From positions 40,842 to 104,841 of the forward strand of contig BQKZ01000412.1 in NCBI GenBank assembly GCA_036244855.1: a DNA stretch of 64,000 nucleotides, in the 5' to 3' direction. Shown here one piece after another: positions 46,201 through 58,200 of the stretch. A model generated the notes under the pieces. It saw only the letters and a program-made list of their open reading frames with translations. It was not told where the DNA came from and made no database searches. Source of the stretch: Temnopleurus reevesii. Lineage: Eukaryota > Echinodermata > Echinoidea > Temnopleuroida > Temnopleuridae. The translations under genes and the position numbers were made by a program. Position 1 is the stretch's first letter. Each line of letters opens with the position of its first letter.

Positions 46201-49200
46201 TCAAAGAAGAATCTTTATCACCATCCAATAGGAAATTAAATAACAATAAAAGTGGTCTCGTCTTTCTATTAAAATGCCCTAAATAAATCACTTATTGAGT
46301 TTGGATCATATTCCACACAAATAAATTAGTCAATCTGCCAATATATATATTGCTCGCACGGAGGCCGTTAAGGATGGGCCCCGGAGTGGAGAGGCGATAT
46401 AGATTTTGAAAACCTGAACAGTGTACATAAAGTTCAAGAAAAAAAGATAATTCAACAGATTCTAGAAAACAAATCTGTCTAGGCATACTTGACCTGGCAT
46501 TATACAATATTATGTAAATATTTTTATTGCAGGCTAAATGCGTCTTTCGGATACATAATATATTATGGTTTCCTTTTATATATGATGGTGAAGAAGATAT
46601 TCAAAAGATACAAACTCATGCTAGAGTTATGTCCTCAGGCTCTCGCTCCTTTTGTACTCGTTAATTAGATATCGATTTACGGCAGAGGAACAATTTCCGT
46701 CAATAAATAAAGCGCAATCCTATTTTTGGTGGGAGAGCAGCTGAAACTGGGCGAGTCCCGATCAGAATACGGTTGGTGGGTAATGGGCGAAATGAGGCTT
46801 GCTTCATATCAGACCGAAGTCGTCTTGCGAGCCGGCTGGATTTCTTCAAATCTACCATTGCCAGTTATCCCCAGTTATTCTGGAGTTCAATTACTTCGCA
46901 GAAGACATTTATCATATTTATACACATATCCATGAATAAATTGTCTGCATGTATGAACAAGTATGGGAAGATCGACTTTTGACATTTATGATTCAGACAC
47001 AATATGAATAAGCGGAATAGCCCAGAAGTTACCAAAGTAAAGTAAGATGTAGCCCGTGGGTGTGTTCGAAATGGTGATAATGGATGGATATACAGATTCA
47101 GGATGCTCATTCAGAGATTCCCTCTATCAAAGTATCTTATATATGTAGAGTTCAACATACACTAGTCTGATATTGAATATCTCAGAATTTTACATTTGAG
47201 CAGAGAGATATCTAAAAAAAAATCAACAAATATTTTTCTTTGTTATGTATGCTAGGATTTCAGAATATTGTCTACACGTATTATAAGTGAAGAGAATTCA
47301 ATTACTTCTCACAATTCATTTATCATATTCATAAATGTCATCCATCAGTACATTTTTTGCGTGTATTACCAGAATAATTGACTTTTAGTTTTAGTTCAAT
47401 AATTCCGCATAATAATTTTACCACATTCAAAACATGTCTTAATCAATGTATTGTCTGCATGTATGACTTAGAGAGAGACAACAACTTTTGACAATGAATG
47501 ATCAGAAACATTGTTTGGAAACAAAACTTATTTGAAAACACTATCTGTAAGTTACAAATTGTCACGTTTAAGATCAAGAATCAATGTAACCTTGTTATGT
47601 TTAAGATGGCAATAATGGACTGAGATGCTCATTCACGTATGTGCTTATTTAAAGCATTTTTCTCTCTCGTCAAAGATAAAATATCCATATTCCCTTTTCA
47701 ATCTGATATTTCGTACACAATTGTCTAATGTAGGCCAGGTATAATATTGCATATTTCGCAATTTTATCCGAATAGACACTGCATGGGAGAAAGAAATTAG
47801 AAGTATTTATCTTGCATTGTTGTGTTTTGCTAGAATTCACAAAATTCTTAAAGACTGAAGGTATTTCGCAAAAGTACATTTTGCAGCAATAAATTTTCTG
47901 CATTTATGAGCAGAGAAAATAACTTTTACTACTAAGTTCGAACAAAAATAAGCAGTAACGTTGTGAACTCTAGAAGTTACGTATAACACGATATAAAGTA
48001 TTTTCGATAAGTGAAGTCGAACGCAATTTCAATGCGCCTTTGTAATGCTAATGAAATCGGTACCGGCTTGTCATTGTTGAGTTCGCACAGTTGAATACAC
48101 GGTGTACGGATGTATTGTCTGCGCTCGAGTTAACTTTTCGAAAATAGGTGATATCGTGTTGTATATATATATTCAGGAATTGATATAGACCGATTGATGG
48201 TAGGGAGAGAGTGAAATGTGGTGTTGCAGTGTTTATCCATCAAATTTGAATACCTACCCCAGTGAAAAAAGAGAAGGAGGGGCAAACCTTTTATTTCACA
48301 TTATGAAAGACATAACCGGGGCTCTAAACCGCAGAGCAGGAAATACCCCGAATCATTTGGGGACTTTCCCGATCAAGTTGTTTTACGAAACATGTCACGA
48401 CGTCCAGTCATGGTGCTTTAAATTGGGATAATGAATTGGGAATTATAATCCGTATGCTCAATCAATCTGCTTATTAAAAGTATCGTTTTAACTTGTTTCT
48501 ATCCAAAATCATGTCTTGTCTTTTGCTGGTCCTGATATTTAATACGATCAAACTTTGCTCATTTTATGTGCAAGGTTTCTTGGAACAGGTTTTGAAACCA
48601 ATATTTGATAATATGATAAGCAAATTGTTTGTCATAGTTGGAGAATGTATAGACGAAACTGCTATCAAAAATAAAAATTCACCATTAAGTGAAATACCTT
48701 GGAAGAATTATGTTCTTGGTGCGCAGTGTGTTTGTGGAAGTGGGAGTGTATGTGTGCGTGAGTGTGTGGTGGGATTAGAAACGCATTTTTTTTCTACCAA
48801 AAGGGGCACAGAAAGTGATGGAAGTGTATCAGCATTAAATGTTTTATTTCAATGAAATTCCGACGATGAACGATTTCCATCAACGCCATCATTCAAATTT
48901 GCCATTACCCAAACACCCACGCATCTAAAGAAGGTTACAACATTATTTCACAAACGGATTTTAAAATCAGAGCTTTGACGTCAAACATTATATTCATAGG
49001 AGAACAATTTTTATTCGCAACGGGTTATATATCGTAATATATAAAACGACCTGATATACTTGTACTCGTAAAAAACACATTTCAAAAGTAAAAGAATCGA
49101 TGAAATATGTCGTTCGTTTTGATAGTGTAGCCAAATTTGTTTTGTCATAGAAAAATGAGTATTCAATCGCATGTACCTACATTTATTTTGTCCGAATAGG

Positions 49201-52200
49201 GCCTGACATGGCGGCGTGGTGGGGAAAGGCTAGCTCGTATAAAAAGATCGTTATGATAAAACAAGTGGAATTTACCTTTTGACAGGCTGATATACATATT
49301 TAATATGTATATAATTCAGACGATTATATTATGCCAATTTTTCAGTCTGCTTCGGAACTGGAACGCGGTTTCTGACCTCCCAGCGATTTGACATGCAGTC
49401 ATGATTCATGCAATGTCTTTCTAATAAACATACACGCAAACACACACGCACACACACACACACATATATATATATACGCACATACACATGCATACACACA
49501 CGGACATACACCACACACACACCCACATAAACCAACATCCTCACGCTCATACAAAACGCTGGTGTTAAATTAAACACTTGCGTTTTTGTCGTGCTACCGT
49601 TACATTAAAAGGACATTCAATAGTTCTGTGAAAACGATGAAATCAGCCGAAACGCTATTATAAATAATATGAGTTAATAAACTGAAGAGAATATTCTGCG
49701 GTCGTAAAATGAGATACTGAAAGTACTTCATGATTGCCTGATTAATGATAAAAAATAGTATTAGTCCCATCAAGATATTGGTTCGCTTAATGGCAGAATA
49801 TCAGTTTTCCCCGACTATGGAGTATTTCATATAATTAATAAATGCATTACATCATTATATTACATTAATTCTGAATTTAATACTTCTAAACCTCAATTCA
49901 ATTAAACCGCGTTGGACGACTATGAATGATGGCATCAGTGAAATAGCGTGATCGATGGAATAACCTTGAAATAGCGACATTGACATATTGAGAGAGATAC
50001 ACAGTACAACGAATGTTACTATCGTGAAGTTTTAGTATCATTTCTGTATGAAGACGATTGCTAACATTCATCCATATTATAGTTTATTTTCAAATTCACT
50101 TTAATCTATTTAAGCGTTAATACCGTATATTGAATAATGTTTGACCGCTTTGGCGTTATACGTTCTTGAGTCTAAATTTAGGAATACACAAGCAGCATTA
50201 TACAGCCGAATGGTATTACCTCACGAGTTAGTATAGACATACTGAATAAACTGTTTCGGACAGCTTCATTAAAAGCAAATACATCATCTTTAAATATGTA
50301 ATTGTCTGTTCTATCGAATGTAAAGTGTACGAAATAAATGTTCAATCGTACATTTTCTTTGCTTTTGACACGTAGGCTAAGACGGGTTTTATTTTAATTT
50401 TGTTCTCCTATCATCAGCTGATTTGATTGGACTTCCAAGCATATTTACACACCGTGACAAAACCAGTACTGGAGGGGGCGTCCTTCAGGTAAGACCAATA
50501 TATTACCTTCCAAGCGATTGTACATGAAGGTATAAATTTGGTAACCAAATTTCCTGCTTTTGGAAAGTGCTACAAAATACATTTTGTAGTGTCCTACGTT
50601 TTAAGTGGGTCAAGAGAAAAACATTGGATTTATTACAGCCTTTACATGTAGGATGTCCCTGATATAGTAACTAGTAAATGCACTAACAGTTTATTTGTGT
50701 CATATTTTGAGAGTAGCAAATGAAAAAATACAAATACATAATATAATAGATGATGATATAATAACCGACATTTTATGTTCACGTCGATACACTTTGTCGT
50801 CACTGTATGCTTCCTCAACGTACAACTCTCTTGTGACGTCATCATGAAACGCAGTGTTCTACCTCAAGTCTGAAAATCAGCTGCTTTCCCCACAATCCAT
50901 TCAATAAACCCAACCAAGAAAAACAAGCAACAAAACAGGAACACATTCCAGCCCTTTCCTTCTGGACGTCCTTCAGCGGAAATTAAATCGGCATATAGAG
51001 GACGCAGGTGAGTTTCCCAAGACGTCTAGCACCCACATGATTAACCCCTTGTCTCCCGCGAGCAATCAGTCCTTGTATCTTCACAGTGGAAATCTTATTG
51101 GAGTGAGTGTGGATGGCTTAATGATAGCAATAAGTTTCTGGAAGGCTAGCGGGGTGTGTAAATCAAGCCAGGTGACTTGGACAAAACGCCCAGAGGTCGT
51201 TTTGCCTCGGGCCTGGAGGAGATGACGCCTCTAATGATGTACGCTCTATAACCAGCTCGAGGAACCAAATCTCACGTCTCTCCTTCCAGTCTCCTATTTC
51301 ATTCACGAATCCCGCTAATTTAGAATGAAAGGGGTTACTTGTGGCAACTGTTTCGTTAATTTATTCAAAGTTCAAGCGTTGGCAATTCGACACCCTAAAA
51401 AAGAACGTTGAAGCAATCAGCCGCACAAATGGTTTCCTGGAGATCATATTTTTAGACAGATTGGTTGCGTAATGTGAATGCTTGAAGTTGCATAATAGTT
51501 CCCATAAGAGCTTCAAAGGTCCTGTCCCCCCCCCCCCCACCACTATATTCAGTTTACATTCGCTTCCGGCATCGTGCAATGAATTTCCCTAAGATATAAA
51601 CTATGTATGAAAGAAACTATAAATTTCCATAAAATACAATTACTCTTCAAAAATATATTATTGACATTGTTTTTTTTCTTCAGATGTTAACATTCGTAGA
51701 GAGAAAGTAGGGTGAACGAAAATGTAAAGTTGGTAGACTTCTTAGAATATATCTGATCTCAGTAGTTTCCCCCTTATGCTTCTGCGTGGGACCATTTTTA
51801 GGAATTTTAGTGACCTGATGTTTGAGAAAGTTTTACTATATTGTGCTGTATTCCTTTGCTATTCATTGCATCTTTCTTCTATTCAATGTTGTACCTGGTG
51901 ACCGGGTTCAAGCTTGCATTATTCATACGTTCATTTAGATTCTTTCATTTTCCACCCCCAGGGTACAATGAGTGAAGCAACCCTGGTATCCTTGCTGGCA
52001 GCTCGACGTGATGCTATACTCCGACTACAAGAGAAACCAGAAAACCAGGGATTGGAGGAAGCTGCTTTATGCTCCAAACTTGTTGCATACTGCTCTGATC
52101 AGGTAAATTAAAAGTGCATTTCCTCGGCAATATTTATTTTTTACTTATCCTGCTTATAGAATTAATACCTCGTTTGGAATATGAAAAGAAAGCTTATTGA

Positions 52201-55200
52201 GATTGTTTCAAAAGATAAAAAAGGATTAGACAAAATCGCTATATTTGATATTAATTGCTATATTCGATATATCAATAATGTTCCTATAGTAAAGGTTTAC
52301 AACATTTTTGGATAAATATGTCCACCCTACAATTTTCTTTGGGCTGGTAAAGTCAAAGCTTATGACGCAATATCTAGGTCAAGAGCTTAAAATAATGATT
52401 TCTATCAATTCCAACCTACATCGTCAGTTTTGTCCAGGTGCATTTATTTCATCTCTCATCGCTAGAACAAAACCGTGAGATAAATTTTATTACGAAAGGG
52501 ATTTCTTGTGTAAAATAGATTAATTGATCTTAATTCTAGTTATTTGCAAACATGAAATTGATATCCAATATTCGTATTTTACAGGCTCACTCTTCTCTGG
52601 ATAAGAATGCAGTGATCGCTATGGTGAAGCTAAGACATGTACCAACGGACAAAAAATTCAGCCTACGTGGAGAAGCGCTTCATACTGCAATCGAACAAGA
52701 TAGACAAAGAGGCCTCGTCCCTTTCTATGTGAGTTTATTTTTTCCATAATATTCGTATTACCTTTATCTGTTTATAAAGGGTCTCAACGGGATTTTATTA
52801 ATTCATATGAAATGTCCTCTAAATTGAAATACATGTCTGAAGGCATGCGTGCATCCAGGATTTTGATACCGGGGGCTGAGCACAAATTTGGCGCCCCTCC
52901 TGGCTGAGCTGACAAGCAAAAAAAAAAAAGGAAAAAGAAAAGGAAACAATTTGGCGCCCCCCCCTTTCAGCTATTTTCGGGCTTTTTTAGCCGTCAAATT
53001 TTGGCGCCCTCAAAGGCCCCCACGGTGCGTGCATGGAATGACACATTTAACAAATCCATTAATTTGATTCCTTATATGATTCGTATAAGATTTTCAATGG
53101 GACAGCAATAACTCCATACAGTTTGGAATGATTTCAATTAAAATATACAGTCGAAAGTTGTGGGTTTATACAAAACAGATACTAGTTGTTTGTGGTTAGT
53201 ACAAATACTAGACGACTAGCGACTATAGTTGACCAAATGATAAATAAAAACGAAAGTGACTGTTTCGGACTTTAGCACCCTCACTAGCACCATATTACTC
53301 TTAGGGCCAGTCACTATTAGTCATTCACGACCTTCATTTAAATCAATGAATTGCTACCGCATGTAACACGTATTATGGTTCATTTTGACCTGGATGGCAA
53401 TTCAATTCCCAATCTATCGATCAAACAGACTGTAAAATAACCCACATCTGATAACATACATAAAATCCACACCCTTCACGTCAGATATAAAGCAACCATA
53501 TCATATCAATAAACTGTGCCATATTGCATAACAAGTTGAGTTTTAACGCAACACAAAAAATAAAAAAAAAAACAAAAAAAAAAAACCTGATTAGTTGAAA
53601 TTAGAGTTGCGTTAAATTATCTGACTTGCGTTTAAAAGCAACTTTTTATGCAATAGGGCCCTGGAGAGTTACGCTTGATTTCATCTATTTCTACGACTAA
53701 AATATAATTACCATATACATTTACCCTCCACACAGACATACAATTTTAATATAGAATTATACATCCATTATGATAGATAAAAAGTCACCTTAGAAATCTA
53801 TATGTATTTGATAGTCAACATCTTCCCTACATAGTACAACATTATCTTAAACGGTCAACAACTACTTGTGAAATCTCAACATACCTTCACCATCATCCAC
53901 ACGTACATGCATCGATTATATTCCGCATTTACATGGAATTTACACCCACCATGTGATGAAAAATACAATGTAATAGTCCACATCTACCGTAGATACCATA
54001 AAACTACCTTATATGTTCTACAGATACCAACGATATCTACACATCCCTACACCATACATACGCACATCATTTGCGTCTAAATTGCGTTCTTCGTAACCTG
54101 AAATTAAATTTTACCGCGTTATGAAAAATACTATATACTAGAAAGTTCACATCTACCGTAGATAATTCAAAATTTATGGCCTATAGCTACCAATGAAATC
54201 CACGAATACCCTTACCATTCATACTTACACATCAATCACTCCAACATAATATCATCAATACAGTTGATTTTGCACATCCATCCTGTTAGATAAAAAGCGA
54301 CTATTGAAATAATTTAGAGAGTCCACATCTACCGTAGATAAACCCTTAAATGGTCTTTATCTAAATATGAAATCCATACCCACACATACACAATTATTCA
54401 TAACCATAATATGCACATTAGCTCTGTACTAGCTGCGGATGCAAAATGAGGCAAGGGGGTAAATTTTACAAACACCCTAAATCTTCTGTCATCCTTGTCT
54501 TTAATACCAAGTCGTCCTATAGCTTTATAGAGAGAATTCATACCTATAATAGATAATATTCAATGCTATCGGCATTTCCCAATGAAATAAACATAACTTT
54601 ACACGTACACAATTCATGGCTATTTGCTTGTCTTCATACAACAGAATTCCATACAACAGAATTCCATATCCAGCCTAATTTTAGGTGAAAAGTAGGGCCT
54701 ATTTTTATCTGATGACCTTGTTTTTTGCATATCAGCTCATGAAGGAGTGCTAAATTCTATCTGATGCTCCTCTTTGCTTTTCTTGTAAGGTTTTCAGGGG
54801 GCGTAGGTGGAATCTAATTTATAAGCCCTTTAACTCCACTCATGCTCGTCGTGTGCCGCATGGAAAGTAGTTCAGATTCTAAACGATTTGTTGAGAGCGC
54901 TCAATCTTTTATATCACTTTGCTTTCAATAGCTGCCATACTGAAAGAGGGCGCGACCACGAGAATTAACGAGCTAGCCAGAGCATTCTCGCGTTCTGTTC
55001 GAATATACTCACGCCATCTATAGAGGTCGCACTCGTATGTGGTAGACCACTGCGGTGGTACAGATAAATTATAAAATCGTTCATAATGTGAAGTATATGG
55101 AAAAGCTATGATGTAACTTCGGGAAATTCGAGTACATAGACTCTGAGACAAAGGAGAGAATGCTACACGTATCCAAACGATTAGTGCTGTACAGATAACT

Positions 55201-58200
55201 AATGGTTTGAAAGATGTCATCTTTTTAAAGTGACGTGTGTTGAGCACGGTGATGGATGCCTCTAGTACAAAAAAAGCTTTTGATGATAATCTATAAATGT
55301 GCCACATACCTGGATTTAATATTTATGGACACTGAACACCTTTCCTATGATTCGTTTCGATGTACAAAAGTTCTAACAATGATATAGGAGTAACGGACGA
55401 TGGATATTCTTAATTTTATTTAACATGGAAAATCAATTATGTTTTACTGCCAGGTTTGCGCTACCCTTGGGACCACAGGAATATGTGCATTCGACAATCT
55501 CGATGAGCTTGGAAGAATATGTAAGTATATGATCCATTTTAACACATGTTTCTCATATCACAATCAATGTTACTCATATCACACAATGTTTAATGGTAAA
55601 TTAACGATGCTTGAATTTCACATTTCATTTTTCAACCTTATCCGATTTTTTAAAGATTTGTTACTCCAGTGACCGTTTTGTCCTATAAGCCTACTAATCT
55701 ACTCGAGTTAACTGATCACTAACTAACCATTTATGCTTAAAAGAAAAAAAAATCGACTGTGAATGTGTTTAAAAAAAATGAAAGGGCCAAAAAAGGATAT
55801 AGCCTCCGTCACCCATCTCCCGTTCTAAATTACACACATAACTTGAGGTATCCTAAATCACTCACATTCTTACCGACTTGTACCTATTGATTCATAAATT
55901 TTTTAACAAGAACCTTGTTTTAATAACATGTGATAAAAATCCCTAATCAATTCTATCTTCTCTGTCACTTCTCAAGGTGAAAAGGAGAACTTGTGGTTGC
56001 ACGTGGACGCGGCCTACGCCGGGACTGCATTCTTGTGCCCGGAGTTCCGGGGCTATCTCCACGGGGTTGATAGGGTGCAATCATTCGCATTCAACCCTAG
56101 CAAATGGCTGATGGTACACTTCGATTGCACTGCCATGTGGTAAGATATACAAACATATAGGTAGATATAGGGGTCGACTTAACTTTTCACGATCAAATGT
56201 TTGTGTACATAACAATTTATATTAAAGACGCATTACCATTTTCAAGTTCCATGTGATGAGTCAGGAATACTCCCCTTAGCAAAAGTTTTGTAATAGATCA
56301 ATAATTTAAATTGCAATGTAATTTGACATGTTTGAGGAAGAAGTATAAGTGTTTTATGATGTCTTAAATATCGCATGGAAGCAGCTTCACTGACCAACGA
56401 TTTTTAGTATTTTATGAACGGTATTTTTGTGTTTTTCAATTAATGTATAACAGTGAATCATATCTTTATGAAGAACATCCACATGAACAATGTTTGTTCG
56501 GATGAAATAGGATATTAATTCGTTTACCTTGTTTGAATGTTGTGCCGTAGGATCAGAGACAGCACAGCTATAGAGAAGGGATTTTATGTCAAGCCACTTT
56601 ACCTCCGTCATGATAAACAAGCCATCGATTTCATGGTATGTATTTATGTTGTATACATCATTTATAATCGATGATAATTGTCTCTTGACGTTTCTTCAAT
56701 GTTTCTTTTAGTAAAATTCATGTCACATATGTATTTTGTTTAAATTCCAAATAAAAGAAGAAGTTATCATATCTTCATAAATTCCGGTATTGAATTCCTT
56801 CTTTTTTTTTGTCCTTTTTCTCTCATGAAAAGCACTGGCAAATACCACTGAGTCGTCGATTCCGTTCCCTCAAGCTCTGGTTCGTCCTTCGCTCATTTGG
56901 TGCCAAGAAACTCCAAGAGCATGTTCGACGGGTAAGTTCGACAGTATACTTTTAGACAAGAATGTCCATACTGTAGATTTAAATTGGCTAATATATTTAC
57001 AAATGCTTTTTGAAAGGAATCGTGAAAAGTGTAGTTCCCGTGACTTCGGTTGACCACCGTGGACAGTGCTTTGTCCCGCAATAGACCATGTTGTACGATG
57101 GGGACTTTTTGAATAAGGCATAGGCTAACTCCCTAAATCATGTACTGGACTGTGGTCGGAAATGGTCTTTCTCTGAAGATCACAGTGTACAACGGAGACT
57201 GTGGTGTCATAAGGTTTACCTGCGTTGTCATTTGTCCACATTCGACTTGCTTCCAACTGTGGTCCTGTAAAGTTTAACTTGAAAGAAAACGATGTACACG
57301 GTGTACACTGCGGTCAAGTGAGATATTACCGTCCTAACACATGGTCTACGTACAGAAGTTTGCATATTAGTTGGTTAAGGTGCATCTGACTTAACTATGG
57401 TGCCAACACTTGATTATGGTGAACTATTAAAGATGTGCGTTCATATTGAGTAAACAGTGCACCGTTATCATATTTTCAAAGGTTTCGTATTTCTACCCCT
57501 TGTCCGGTGCTCCGAAGAACAGACCACCAATCTTTTCCATGTACATCTGTTGCGATGTTAGGAATGAATTGCTTCTATAAAGGATAAAATCTTAATCTAA
57601 AAAATGCAATGTCTTTACAAATAAAATTTAGTATTTATTTTATAATTTTGTAGTCATCGAATTTAAATTTGCTCTTTTGATATGTGTGTTTTAAAAATGC
57701 TCGCTGATTAANATAAGTGTTTTATGATGTCTTAAATATCGCATGGAAGCAGCTTCACTGACCAACGATTTTTAGTATTTTATGAACGGTATTTTTGTGT
57801 TTTTCAAAAATATAATAGTGAATCATATTTCTATGAAGAACATCCACATGAACAATGTTTGTTCGGATGAAATAGGATATTAATTCGTTTACCTTGTTTG
57901 AATGTTGTGCCGTAGGATCAGAGACAGCACAGCTTTAGAGAAGGGATTTTATGTCAAGCCACTTTACCTCCGTCATGATAAACAAGCCATCGATTTCATG
58001 GTATGTATTTATGTTGTATACATCATTTATAATCGATGATAATTGTCTCTTGACGTTTCTTCAATGTTTCTTTTAGTAAAATTCATGTCACATATGTATT
58101 TTGTTTAAATTCCAAATAAAAGAAGAAGTTATCATATCTTCATAAATTCCGGTATTGAATTCCTTCTTTTTTTTTGTCCTTTTTCTCTCATGAAAAGCAC

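Larger units (their letters stand above)
43793..50417 (+). other. HDC intron 4 (6.6 kb)
   Basis: Contains a tRNA-like head (44200-44275), a SINE tail (45287-45352), a degenerate tandem array (46875-47930), MITE copy B (47986-48159), and a CA/TA microsatellite (49431-49530). Open frames such as 48493-48855 have no family resemblance and are judged random. The intervals 45360-46870 and 49600-50400 show nothing. Confidence 0.75.
52729..55453 (+). other. HDC intron 7 (2.7 kb)
   Basis: Holds an element flanked by a 9-base direct repeat (52846-53034), a foldback element (53516-53664) and a degenerate ~170 bp tandem array (53690-54690). 54700-55450 shows nothing recognised. Confidence 0.75.
56345..57711 (+). 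repeat. Tandem duplication, copy 1 (exons 10-11)
   Basis: From ATAAGTGTTTTATGATG to GCTCGCTGATTAA this 1367-base block is repeated at 57713-59090 with scattered substitutions and small indels. It contains exons 56551-56635 and 56833-56931. A single N separates the copies. Confidence 0.93.

Noticed and set aside
48493..48855. 120-residue open frame with a hydrophobic start, possible secreted peptide
   Set aside because: The Cys/Val/Gly-rich second half comes from a GTGTGTG-like stretch. There is no splice context or family match, and it lies in an HDC intron.
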